Assembly: GCF_004349055.1 (NCBI RefSeq)
Contig: NZ_SMKX01000026.1
Coordinates: 1 to 64,000 of the forward strand
From: Kribbella antibiotica
Lineage (GTDB): Bacteria > Actinomycetota > Actinomycetes > Propionibacteriales > Kribbellaceae
Direction of reading: 5' to 3'
Length of the DNA stretch: 64,000 nt
This document shows positions 41,200 through 49,387 of this stretch, piece by piece. The notes beneath the pieces were generated by a model. The model was not told where the DNA came from and ran no database searches. It saw nothing but the letters and a program-made list of their open reading frames with translations. Both the position numbers and the translations under genes were made by a program. Each line of letters starts with the position of its first letter. Positions within the stretch are counted from its first letter, which is position 1.

Positions 41200-43455
41200 T
41201 CATCTCACGAGTGGGACCTTTGACCAGTCGAGGTCGGAGGCCAGGTAGAAGCTGGTGTACGACGGCTGGTTGTAGGTCGTGTTCTGTCGTGCGACCTCCA
41301 CGCGGTACTGGGGGTCGTGCATCAGCGTGTAGAGCTTGCGGTTGGTGACTTCGGTGCTCAGGTAGATGCGGATCGCGCTGCTGTCGACAGTGCGGACCAG
41401 GAGCTCCTCGCGCCAGTCGCCGAGGATGTCCGCTACCAGGGACGGGTTGCCCTTGGTGTAGTTGTTGGTTCGCGTCCCATCGGCCGTCAGCAACGTGCCG
41501 CGGCGCCAGTCCTTGATGCTCGGGGTGACGTCGATGGCGCCGTCGACGATCTGCGTGGTCATGTCGGCCGCCCAGCGAATACTGGCGTTGGTCCCGGGGA
41601 ACGCCGTACCGAGAGCGTCGCCGTCGGCGGTGCGGAGTCGCATGGCCCAGGTCTCGAGTCCCGGTTCCTCCGGGACGATGTCGCCGATCATGCCGCGCCC
41701 GGTGTCTTTGCCGGAGTACTCGCCGTAGATGGTCTTGCCCGTTGCCGCGTCACGGAGGGCATACCCGTACGGCGCGTAGGTGCCGCCCTCGTGCACCGTG
41801 AAGATCTCCTGGCCGGGGCGCTGCGGGTCGATGTCGGTCACGTGCATGGCGTCGCCGTGGCCGAGTCGAGCGACCTCACCAGGCGTCGCACTGCCCGGCG
41901 GCATCACGTCTTTCGAGCTGTAGAGCAGGCTGCCGTCGTCATCGATCGTTGCGGAGCCGTAGACGATCTCCTGCTTCCCGTCGTTGTCCACGTCCGCCGC
42001 ACTCAGTGAGTGGAATCCCTGTGTAGTAATGGATCCGTACTGCGGGTCAGTGCCGTCCCGGCCGTGCGGTCCGTCGTTGAAGGGGTTCGTCATCGGGGTC
42101 CAGCCGCTGTCGACGGCCCAGCCCTTGGTGAGCTTGCGGCCATTCCAGCCGTACGTGGCAATCGTCGTACGGGTGTAATAGCCGCGGGCGAAGACCGCCG
42201 AGGGGTGCTTCCCATCCAGGTAGGCGACGCCGGCCAGGAAGCGATCCACCCGGTTGCCGGGTTCGATCCGGGCCATCGCGTAGTCGCCCCAGCGGAGGCC
42301 GTCGTCTGTTCGTCCGGGTTCGTAGTGGGTCGTCTGGAGTTCGCGGCCGGTCAGGCCGTCGAAGACTGACAGGTACTCCGGACCGCGCAGGATGAAGCCC
42401 TCGAAGTTGCGGAGCTGGTTGCGCGTGCTGCGGCTGGGGGCGTACACGTCCATGAAGTAGTCGACGAGCGCCGAAGCGTCAGCACGGTTGAGCGGGTACT
42501 GGTACCGCGGTGCGATGCCGAAGGCGGCCTCCAATGTCGCAGGCCACTGCCCGCGCTTCACATCGGGCTGGTCCTGCCACTTCTGGAACATGGCGACTAG
42601 GTGGTCGTGGTAGCCGGTCTTGCTGACCCGGTAGTCGTCCTGGTTGCTGTAGCCCGCGCGACGGTCCGCGGCCGGCATGGTGATGTAGCGCTCGGAGCTG
42701 ATCTCGCCCGACTTCGTGTACCTCGTCGTCTTGGTGCCAGGCGCGGTCTTCAGCATCATCTCGGAGCGGCCGTCACCGTCGAAGTCGTAGACCATGAACT
42801 GCGTGTAGTGCGCTCCGGCCCGGATGTTCACCCCAAGGTCGAGTCGGTGCAGCAGTCGGCCGTCAGCCTTGTACGTGTCGATGTAGACGTTGCCGGTGTA
42901 GCCGATCTGCGAGACGTCCTTGGAGTTCGACGGATTCCAGAGCACGACGTACTCGTACTCACCATCGCCGTCCACGTCGCCGACGCTCATGTCGTTGGCG
43001 GAGTAGGTGTACGCCTCACCTGCCGGAGTGACGCCGTCGGCGGGCTTGCGGAGCGGCAGTTCGCGGTAACCGCCGGACCACGGGGTGACGTAGTCGCTGC
43101 GATCCCGCTCGCGGCCATTCACCAAAGACACCACCCGGTACTGCGAGGTCGGCGTACCGGCCTTGTCGAGGTAGTTCGTGCTGTCGGTGACTGTGGTGAG
43201 GCGTTTGCCGTTGCGGTAAACGGCAAAGTCGGTTCCGGCCAGGCCGTGGTCGGTCCTGCTGGTCGCTTCCTTGCCGAGCAGTCGCCAACTGAGGAAGACG
43301 CCCTCGCTGGTGGTGGTCGCGACCAGGCCGCGATCGAGCTTCTCGAGGTGGGGACCGGAATTAGAGGCAGGCGGCCGCGCGTACGTCGTACCGGTGGTGG
43401 CGGTGGCCGCGAGCAGGGCGGCGAGGACAAGAGCGGCGGCTCGGCGGAAGGTCAT
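41200..43455 (-). CDS. Secreted rhamnogalacturonan lyase, PL11
   Basis: 751 residues with a signal peptide (cut near ARP, residue 27). The N-terminal FnIII-like part (LEKLDRGLVATTTSEGVFLSW) leads to the PL11 beta-propeller with repeated calcium-site loops DVDGDGEYEY, DFDGDGRSEM and DVDNDGKQEI. Such enzymes cleave rhamnogalacturonan I of pectin by beta-elimination. AAGGA lies seven bases before ATG 43455, and a LacI-type operator lies 26 bases upstream, so expression is probably sugar-induced. It converges with the phosphodiesterase gene. Confidence 0.92.
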   Translation of the reverse strand: MTFRRAAALVLAALLAATATTGTTYARPPASNSGPHLEKLDRGLVATTTSEGVFLSWRLLGKEATSRTDHGLAGTDFAVYRNGKRLTTVTDSTNYLDKAGTPTSQYRVVSLVNGRERDRSDYVTPWSGGYRELPLRKPADGVTPAGEAYTYSANDMSVGDVDGDGEYEYVVLWNPSNSKDVSQIGYTGNVYIDTYKADGRLLHRLDLGVNIRAGAHYTQFMVYDFDGDGRSEMMLKTAPGTKTTRYTKSGEISSERYITMPAADRRAGYSNQDDYRVSKTGYHDHLVAMFQKWQDQPDVKRGQWPATLEAAFGIAPRYQYPLNRADASALVDYFMDVYAPSRSTRNQLRNFEGFILRGPEYLSVFDGLTGRELQTTHYEPGRTDDGLRWGDYAMARIEPGNRVDRFLAGVAYLDGKHPSAVFARGYYTRTTIATYGWNGRKLTKGWAVDSGWTPMTNPFNDGPHGRDGTDPQYGSITTQGFHSLSAADVDNDGKQEIVYGSATIDDDGSLLYSSKDVMPPGSATPGEVARLGHGDAMHVTDIDPQRPGQEIFTVHEGGTYAPYGYALRDAATGKTIYGEYSGKDTGRGMIGDIVPEEPGLETWAMRLRTADGDALGTAFPGTNASIRWAADMTTQIVDGAIDVTPSIKDWRRGTLLTADGTRTNNYTKGNPSLVADILGDWREELLVRTVDSSAIRIYLSTEVTNRKLYTLMHDPQYRVEVARQNTTYNQPSYTSFYLASDLDWSKVPLVR

Positions 43456-43480
43456 GGCGGATCCTTCGAAGCGAGGGCGA

Positions 43481-43496
43481 TGGCAAGCGCTTTCCA
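43481..43496. promoter_or_regulatory. LacI-type operator upstream of PL11
   Basis: TGGCAAGCGCTTTCCA is palindromic at 14 of 16 positions with the central GC typical of LacI/CcpA-family operators. It lies 26 bases before the lyase start. No LacI gene is adjacent, so the regulator is distant. Confidence 0.65.
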
Positions 43497-43567
43497 GGGA
43501 AAGTAGTCTGCCGCCCGCAACCTGTCGACGCTCGTGTCCGCAATCGGTCGCGATGATCCTCAAGGTC

Positions 43568-43744
43568 CTAGGCGGACCAGGTCTCCAGGGGGAGGGGGCA
43601 CTCCAGTTCGGTGGAGGCGTCGGTGAGGTCGTAGGCGACCATCGGGCACTGCGTGCAGTAGAGCAGGCCGTCGCCCGGATCGGTGACGAAGTCGTGACCG
43701 GTGGTGGTGCCGGTCCGGCTTGGCTCATTGGTCTCGTTGAACAA
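43568..43744 (-). CDS. Possible small Cys-motif protein
   Basis: 58 residues reading from TTG 43744 to TAG 43568. The second half, GHDFVTDPGDGLLYCTQC and VAYDLTDASTELECPL, has a CxxC plus a later Cys and nearly every third base G or C, which is the coding signature of this genome; the opposite strand shows no alternative protein. The start is uncertain (weak ribosome site, TTG). It could be a small zinc-ribbon-like protein or the C-terminal remnant of a longer one. It lies upstream of the PL11 gene on the same strand. Confidence 0.45.
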   Translation of the reverse strand: MFNETNEPSRTGTTTGHDFVTDPGDGLLYCTQCPMVAYDLTDASTELECPLPLETWSA

Positions 43745-43962
43745 GTCAATCCCGACCTGCCGTTGGGGCTGTCGCTTGCACCATCACTGGAGTTCAAGCG
43801 TTCGTTACAGGGACTCCGCATCTTCACGCGACCGCAATGAAGCTCGGGATCCCGTGATCGCCGGTACCCACCTCCGAATCACGCATGGACCCGGGTACCG
43901 GACCGTCGATCACGGGGCCCGCTGGTAGAACGGCTACCGGCTTGAGCGAAGGGGTGTATCTG
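43745..43962. other. Intergenic region
   Basis: 218 bases between a possible minus-strand small gene and a plus-strand small membrane gene. It should contain divergent promoters; I see no clear palindrome, hairpin or coding stretch. Confidence 0.3.
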
Positions 43963-44106
43963 ATGATGTTCCTGCTGTGGCTCATCGCAGCGATCCTGGT
44001 GATCTCCGGAATCGTTTCGATCGTCCGAGGCGCCTTGACCTGGGGGATCGTGCTGATCGTGGTCGGCCTGCTGGTAGGCCCGGGCGGCGTCAGCATCTTC
44101 ACCTAG
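43963..44106 (+). CDS. Small hydrophobic membrane protein
   Basis: 47 residues with two membrane helices (about 2-20 and 25-40) and a GPGGVSIF tail that is common on tiny actinobacterial membrane proteins. GAAGGGG stands eight bases before ATG 43963, so the longer in-frame upstream reading is not needed. Function unknown. Confidence 0.7.
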   Translation: MMFLLWLIAAILVISGIVSIVRGALTWGIVLIVVGLLVGPGGVSIFT

Positions 44107-44191
44107 GAGTCATGACCGCATGCCGTGGGTACTGGCAGACGACTCGTCAGGCAGGGGCGGGTTTGGCATGCAATGGCGGAGGTCGGGGTCG

Positions 44192-44521
44192 ATGACGATT
44201 CTTGAACATGAAATGTCCGGGCAAGTGGCTGATCCGGGGGTGCGTCTGGAGCGTGCAGGTGCTCGGGTGCGGATTGTCGTCACTACGCAGTTGACCGAGG
44301 AGGTGTCGGCTGCGGTTCGCGAGTTACTGGTGGATGCGTGCGATCGGCGTACTCGCTGTGTCGTGATCGCTCTCGAGGCCGGACTCGGTCCGGTGGGCCA
44401 CGAAGTGCTGCCGCATGTCCTGGACGTGGCTGAGCGCCGCTGCTGGTCGGCCAGTTGCCATCTGGAGGTGACGGCGTCCGACCCCGAGGTGCTGGAGCTG
44501 CTGGCATCCTTGGGTTTCTGA
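44192..44521 (+). CDS. STAS-like small protein
   Basis: 109 residues. Alternation VRIVVTTQLTEEVSAAVREL, CVVIALEAG, and a final LEVTASDPEVLELLASLGF resembles the beta-alpha fold of STAS/anti-anti-sigma proteins, although the phospho-serine segment is not clear. GGAGG nine bases before ATG 44192 favours this start over 44120. It may act in an anti-sigma switch (inference). Confidence 0.5.
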   Translation: MTILEHEMSGQVADPGVRLERAGARVRIVVTTQLTEEVSAAVRELLVDACDRRTRCVVIALEAGLGPVGHEVLPHVLDVAERRCWSASCHLEVTASDPEVLELLASLGF

Positions 44522-44665
44522 CGGAAGGGCAGCTGATGCCATCGATTTAGCTGCTGCGTCAAGGACTCAGTGCTCACCATGGCCCGCCGGTCGCCCGCTC
44601 TTTCTTCCCGGTAATGTGTCTTCGGTCGGGCGACCGCTCGACTCGGCTCGGAACTTGGGAAGACT

Positions 44666-45487
44666 ATGCAGCCTGACGATCTGCCTCCGGCGAAGTTCAA
44701 CACCTCCATTCCGACAGCGGCGCGCATGTACGACTACTATCTCGGCGGCAAGGACAACTTCGCCGCCGACCGGGCGGCCGTCGAAGAACTGGACAAAGTC
44801 GTCCCCAGCACCCGCGCACTTGCCATCAACAACCGGCGATTCATGCAGCGCGCGGTGCGGGTCCTGGCAGAAGATCACGGCATCAGGCAATTCGTGGACC
44901 ACGGATCCGGTCTGCCCACCCAGAACAACGTGCACCAGGTCGCAAAACAGGTCACTGCGGACCCACGTGTCGTCTACATCGACATCGACCCGCTGGTGAG
45001 CGTGCACGGCCGGGCCTTGCTGGTCGAAGACGAGCGCACCACAACGGTCATCGAGGCCGACATGCGCGACACCAACACCATCTTTGCCCACCCCGACACC
45101 CAGCGCCTGATCGACTTCTCCCAGCCTGTTGGCGTGCTGTTCAACTCGGTCTTCCACTGCATCCCGGACAGCGAAACCAACGGTCCGCCGGCCGTGGTCC
45201 GCCAGGTCACCGAGCGGCTGGTTCCGGGCAGTTACCTGGTGATGTGCCAGCTGGTCAGCGAGGACCCCGAGATCCGCGACTTCGTCACCAACTTCATGGA
45301 CCAGGCAACGCACGGCAACTGGGGCCGGGTCCGGCAGGAGAAGGACGTGGCCGAGTGGTTCGAGGGAATGGACATCCTCGAGCCGGGGCTCGTAGAGGTT
45401 TCCACCTGGCGGCCCGACGACGAAGCCGCTCCCAAGCAACAGACCTCGGAGTGGATCGAGTTCGGCGGAGTTGCTCGCCTCCGCTGA
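44666..45487 (+). CDS. SAM-dependent methyltransferase, DUF574 family
   Basis: 273 residues. TSIPTAARMYDYYLGGKDNF at residues 12-32, NRRFMQRAVRVLAEDHGIRQF, DHGSGLPTQNNVHQVA (SAM loop) and YIDIDPLV are the landmarks of the actinobacterial DUF574/Methyltransf_19 family. Many copies occur in such genomes and the substrate is unknown. ATG 44666 follows GGGAAGAC. Confidence 0.92.
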   Translation: MQPDDLPPAKFNTSIPTAARMYDYYLGGKDNFAADRAAVEELDKVVPSTRALAINNRRFMQRAVRVLAEDHGIRQFVDHGSGLPTQNNVHQVAKQVTADPRVVYIDIDPLVSVHGRALLVEDERTTTVIEADMRDTNTIFAHPDTQRLIDFSQPVGVLFNSVFHCIPDSETNGPPAVVRQVTERLVPGSYLVMCQLVSEDPEIRDFVTNFMDQATHGNWGRVRQEKDVAEWFEGMDILEPGLVEVSTWRPDDEAAPKQQTSEWIEFGGVARLR

Positions 45488-45601
45488 CTCGGTTTCGCGT
45501 GCTGGCGCGTGAGGACCTCACCATGGCCGCGCAGTCTCGCCAACTGCTCAGCCCGGTGATTGCCCGGAACGGGTCGGGTACCGGCCTGGCATGATTTCGT
45601 G

Positions 45602-45952
45602 ATGAGGCCTTGGCTCGCGGTGCCCGTCGTGCTGGCGTTGGGTCTTGGTGTTCGGGCATTCGCGAGTGGTGACTTCGCCAAGTACGCGGGGGTCGCGCTC
45701 TACACTACGCTGATCTATGCGCTGGTGTCGTTCTGGTTGCGCCCACTCTGGGCAGCTGTGGTCGCTACGGGTTTCAGCTGGGCAGTGGAGTTCTTCCAGC
45801 TCACCGGGATCCCCGCGGAGCTCTCCGCGCGCAGCGGCCTCGCCCATCTGGTGCTGGGGTCGACTTTCAATGCACCCGACCTCTTCTGGTACGTCGTTGG
45901 CGCCGGTCTCGGCGCGTTGATCGTCCGGCGGCGGACCGCCACCACTGTCTAA
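45602..45952 (+). CDS. DUF2809 membrane protein
   Basis: 116 residues with four membrane helices. The AVEFFQLTGIPAELSARSGL segment followed by HLVLGSTFNAPDLFWYVVG matches the DUF2809 family, of unknown function. CATGAT six bases before the ATG could be a weak -10, and no ribosome site is seen. Confidence 0.85.
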   Translation: MRPWLAVPVVLALGLGVRAFASGDFAKYAGVALYTTLIYALVSFWLRPLWAAVVATGFSWAVEFFQLTGIPAELSARSGLAHLVLGSTFNAPDLFWYVVGAGLGALIVRRRTATTV

Positions 45953-46090
45953 CGGTGCCCGGCTCGCCCGGTTCACGCTCAGGGCGCCCTGTCCGGGTCA
46001 CTCACGAACGGGTTGGACAGTGGTGGAGGTCCGCCCCAGCCACCCGCGGGGGCTCGGCGAAGGTCGTCCGGGCGCGGGGTCGGCAACGCC

Positions 46091-47902
46091 CTAGGTTTTT
46101 GTGTAGCCGGCTGCCTGGAGCTCGAAGAGACGGGCGTAGGTGCCGTTGTGGGTGATCAGGCTTTCGTGGCTGCCGAGCTCGGCGATCCGGCCGTCGACCA
46201 GGACCGCGATGCGATCGGCGGAGCGCACGGCGCCCAGCCGGTGTGAGATGAGCACACTGGTCCGGCCGCTGCGATGAGCGGCGAGGCTGGTGTGGATCTC
46301 GTGCTCCGCTTCGGCATCGAGCCCGGACGTCGGCTCGTCCAGGATCAGCAGATCGCGGCGATCCCGGAGGAAGGCTCGAGCCAGCGCGACCCGTTGCCAT
46401 TGACCGCCCGATAGCAGTACGCCGGTGGCCGGATCGTCCTTGTCTGCTTGGTCGAAGAACATCCGCGACAGCATCGTGTCGTACCCGTGCGGTAGCTCAG
46501 CGAGCACCTCGCCGATCCCGGCGCGACCGGCCGCAGCCTCCACGCGCGGGCGACTGTCCGCGCGCAGTTCGTCGGTGCCGTCGATCTCGCCGAGCGCGAT
46601 GTTCTCGGCGGCGCTGAGCTCGTAACACATGAAGTCCTGGAAGACCGCTCCGATCCGGCGGCGCAACTCGGTGACGTCGAGCTCCCGCAGATCGACGCCG
46701 TCCCAGAGGATCGCGCCACGCGTCGGGTCGTAGAAGCGGCAGAGCAGCTTGACCATCGTGCTCTTACCAGCGCCGTTGTGCCCGACCAATGCAGTCGAGC
46801 GGCCGAATGGAATGAACAGATCAACGCCCTGCAAGGCCCAGGAGTGCTCGTCGCTGTACCGGAACCAGACGTCCCGGAACTCGATACCGTGCCGCAGTTC
46901 CGGCGCTGCGATCGGCTCGTCCGCGACCATCAGCCCGGCGGGTTCCTCCGTCACTGCCTGGTAGTGCTCGAACATCAGCAGCGCATTGTGCGCCATCCCG
47001 AGCCGCCCGATCAGTGCCGACAACGCCAGTTGTACGCCGCCCACCGCCGCGACGAACACCGCAACGTCGCCCAGGCTGATCCGCCCGGCACCGGCGGCCA
47101 TGATCGCCCAGATCAGACCCGCCCCGGCGATGACAGCACCCAAGGCGGCGAGCAGGCCCTGGATCAGCAGGTCGCGCCGGTCGATCCGGCGCTTGGCTGC
47201 GTTCGCCGTACGGAGCTCGCTGAGCATCCGCCGCCGCAACAGCCGCCCCAGACCGAGTAGGCGAATCTCCTTGGCCGCTTCGAGCCCGGTCATCAGCTCC
47301 GAGTAGAAGTACTGCCGACGCTCGGTCGGACTCAATCCGGTCATCAGCTCGGCCCGCCGACGGCTGAGTTGCAGCTCGGCGTAGAGCCCAGGAACCGAAG
47401 CGACCAGTACGACGATCGCCATCCAGGGACTGATCGCGATCAGCGTGAGGGTGAAGCCGGCCAGCGTCAGAATCGACTGCAGGCCGCCGACCAATGCATC
47501 GAGAATGGTCACCGGCCCGGACTGGCTGTGCTGCTCGGCAAGCCGCATCCGGTCGCGGAAGACCGGGTCCTCGAGATTCGCCAGACCAGTCATCCGATCC
47601 GTGGCGCCGTACAGGCGATCGCGCGACAGCACGGTGACCCGGCGGGATACCTCCGCAGACAAGTAGCGGATGAGTTCGCCCAGCACAGCGAGTGCGAGGC
47701 CGGCCGCAGCCAGTCCGATCGCGAGCAGCACAAGGCCTCCGCCGCCGGTGGCCAGGCGGTCCAGCACCAACTTTGTCAGCCAGGCCGCCGCGACCGGCAC
47801 GAGACCGCTGCCGATACTCGCGAGCACGTATCCGGCGAACGCCGCAGGAGCCGCTCGCCAGGCCAGTGCGAGTGAGGCGACTGCGCCCGAGCGCATGCTC
47901 AC
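46091..47902 (-). CDS. ABC exporter, fused membrane and ATPase domains
   Basis: 603 residues: N-terminal ABC-type-1 membrane domain with five or six helices (to about 330) and a C-terminal nucleotide-binding domain with Walker A VGHNGAGKST, signature LLSGGQWQRVALARA, Walker B LLILDEPTSGLD and switch His in VLISHRLG. It is built like bacteriocin/lipid exporters but lacks an N-terminal C39 peptidase domain, so leader removal would need another enzyme, such as the S26 peptidase at 49388. Start GTG 47902 overlaps the thioredoxin stop (GTGA). Confidence 0.93.
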   Translation of the reverse strand: MSMRSGAVASLALAWRAAPAAFAGYVLASIGSGLVPVAAAWLTKLVLDRLATGGGGLVLLAIGLAAAGLALAVLGELIRYLSAEVSRRVTVLSRDRLYGATDRMTGLANLEDPVFRDRMRLAEQHSQSGPVTILDALVGGLQSILTLAGFTLTLIAISPWMAIVVLVASVPGLYAELQLSRRRAELMTGLSPTERRQYFYSELMTGLEAAKEIRLLGLGRLLRRRMLSELRTANAAKRRIDRRDLLIQGLLAALGAVIAGAGLIWAIMAAGAGRISLGDVAVFVAAVGGVQLALSALIGRLGMAHNALLMFEHYQAVTEEPAGLMVADEPIAAPELRHGIEFRDVWFRYSDEHSWALQGVDLFIPFGRSTALVGHNGAGKSTMVKLLCRFYDPTRGAILWDGVDLRELDVTELRRRIGAVFQDFMCYELSAAENIALGEIDGTDELRADSRPRVEAAAGRAGIGEVLAELPHGYDTMLSRMFFDQADKDDPATGVLLSGGQWQRVALARAFLRDRRDLLILDEPTSGLDAEAEHEIHTSLAAHRSGRTSVLISHRLGAVRSADRIAVLVDGRIAELGSHESLITHNGTYARLFELQAAGYTKT

Positions 47903-48423
47903 GATGTCAGCTGGGCGGCCTGGTAACCGGTCGACGCCACTCGCAGGTTGTCGTCGAGGATCACGAGCGTCGGCATCGCGCTCACTCCGACCGCGCGCGC
48001 CACCGGACCGTCCTCGGCCTCGATCACGACCTGGGCGACCTTGGACAACTTCTCGGTCATCTCGGTCAAGGCCGGCTCGTAGCCCGCTGCGATCGCGATG
48101 ACGCGTTCGCGGCCGAGCGGTTCGGCGTACGTCAGGAAGCCCGGCAGGCTCTCGGCGCAGGTCGAGCAGGTGGTGGAGAAGAATCCGAGCAGCATGCCCC
48201 CGGCGGGTGCGACCTCCAGGCCGTCGACCGTGGTCGCGGTGAAGGACGCGATTGGCGTGCCGAGCGGAACCCCGACGACCTCGCGGCTGGGGCTCTGGTT
48301 GTTGACGAGCTTGGTGAGGTGGTCGGCATGAACTCGTAGCCGTTTGACCAGACCCAGACTGATCACCAGGTTGAGCAGTGCCAGTGCCGCGACCAGCACG
48401 ACAGCGACCGTCAGGATGACCAA
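47899..48423 (-). CDS. Membrane-anchored TlpA-like thioredoxin
   Basis: 174 residues: one N-terminal anchor (about 3-24) then a thioredoxin fold with active-site FFSTTCSTC (Cys86, Cys89) and cis-proline segment AMPTLVILDD. This is the TlpA/MauD arrangement, an extracytoplasmic disulfide oxidant or reductant. It overlaps the ABC gene by 4 bases and lies 14 bases after the MauE-like gene, so all three are co-expressed with the Cys-rich peptide. Confidence 0.9.
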   Translation of the reverse strand: MVILTVAVVLVAALALLNLVISLGLVKRLRVHADHLTKLVNNQSPSREVVGVPLGTPIASFTATTVDGLEVAPAGGMLLGFFSTTCSTCAESLPGFLTYAEPLGRERVIAIAAGYEPALTEMTEKLSKVAQVVIEAEDGPVARAVGVSAMPTLVILDDNLRVASTGYQAAQLTS

Positions 48424-48437
48424 CGTCTTCTCCTTCG

Positions 48438-48986
48438 CTAACCGATGGCTTGGGAACCGAACAGCTCGACGAGATCGTCGAAGCGCGTGACGAGCAAGCC
48501 GCCGACCAGGCCGGCGACAGCGGCGATAGCGAATCCTGCGGGCTCGACCGACTCAGGCCTCGTTGCTCCCGCGACGAGGCCTGCGACAGCGGCCGCCAGC
48601 AACAGAACATTTCGTACGACGTGGGCGCGGCCCAGCGGGGTGGTCGCGGCGCCGAAGCACTTGCAGGGCTTGCGAATCCCGCGGCGCAGGGTCACCACGA
48701 TGGCGGCGGTGAAGGACAGCAGGAGAAGCACGGCCAGGAGGAAACCGGCCGACGCGACAAACCTCAAGGAAGCGGAGAAGGCTCCGACCAGTAGTGCCAC
48801 GGTCAGCGTCACCTCGGCCACGACAACGCCCGCGGCAGCCGGCACTCGCAGACCGGTCGGCAGAATCTCCAACGGACCAGCCGATCCGGCGAAGTCCCGG
48901 AACGCCTTGGAGCCCGTCTTGCTCACGGCGGATTGCCCGAAGACGAAGGCCAGGCAGAGACAGCAACTGAGTAAGAGGTAGACCAT
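48438..48986 (-). CDS. MauE/DoxX-family redox membrane protein
   Basis: 182 residues with four or five membrane helices. Cysteines cluster at the first helix (SCCLC, 8-11) and in a loop RKPCKCFGA (108, 110), the KCFG motif of MauE-type proteins. MauE and MauD are needed for disulfide formation in the methylamine dehydrogenase small subunit; here the TlpA partner is next door and the peptide gene upstream is the likely client (inference). Confidence 0.88.
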   Translation of the reverse strand: MVYLLLSCCLCLAFVFGQSAVSKTGSKAFRDFAGSAGPLEILPTGLRVPAAAGVVVAEVTLTVALLVGAFSASLRFVASAGFLLAVLLLLSFTAAIVVTLRRGIRKPCKCFGAATTPLGRAHVVRNVLLLAAAVAGLVAGATRPESVEPAGFAIAAVAGLVGGLLVTRFDDLVELFGSQAIG

Positions 48987-49047
48987 CGCCGTCCCTTGGA
49001 GTTCAGAGCAGTGCCGGTGCGTCCACCGGCACTACGATCAGCTGGAA

Positions 49048-49239
49048 CTAACAGGCGCCGACGACGTAACAGGCCCCGCAGGCGCTTCCTACGCAACTCT
49101 TGTGCTTCCGGACGTAGCCGGGCGAGTCCCAGAAACAGCCGCAGTCCCGGGTCGTGTCCTGCACGCCGGCCTCCGCCGTCACCTCCGGAACCAGTCGGCT
49201 GATGATTCGATCGCCCAGGCGTTGGAATGCATTCCGCAT
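49048..49239 (-). CDS. Cysteine-rich peptide precursor, candidate exported peptide
   Basis: 63 residues. Residues 1-25 (FQRLGDRIISRLVPEVTAEA) form an amphipathic, cysteine-free leader ending AEAG, which suits cleavage near residue 24-25. The C-terminal 38 residues hold all six cysteines (33, 35, 49, 54, 57, 63), the last at the very C-terminus. AGAGG lies five bases before ATG 49239, a strong ribosome site. It heads the operon with MauE, TlpA and the ABC exporter, and the S26 peptidase is divergent. The expected product is a disulfide-rich secreted peptide, perhaps antimicrobial or signalling. No class of characterised RiPP is matched with confidence. Confidence 0.8.
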   Translation of the reverse strand: MRNAFQRLGDRIISRLVPEVTAEAGVQDTTRDCGCFWDSPGYVRKHKSCVGSACGACYVVGAC

Positions 49240-49272
49240 GAATCCTCTTTTCGGAGACGGGTAATTCGCTGG

Positions 49273-49278
49273 ATATTA
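49273..49278 (-). promoter_or_regulatory. Possible -10 element for the Cys-rich peptide operon
   Basis: On the minus strand TAATAT lies 34 bases before ATG 49239, in the most AT-rich part of the divergent region. No strong -35 is visible. Confidence 0.4.
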
Positions 49279-49387
49279 CTTACGACGGTCCGCTCAGGCG
49301 AGAGGTAATTGCCATCGATCCTGGCAGGAACCGGCCATGGCAGTGGTTTGACTGGATCCGGCCCCGCGAGCGTTTATGGTGTCGGCC

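Noticed and set aside
43271-43840. Plus-strand frame across the PL11 promoter
   Set aside because: It begins inside the antisense of the lyase and its sequence is low-complexity; the minus-strand small frame has far better third-position bias.
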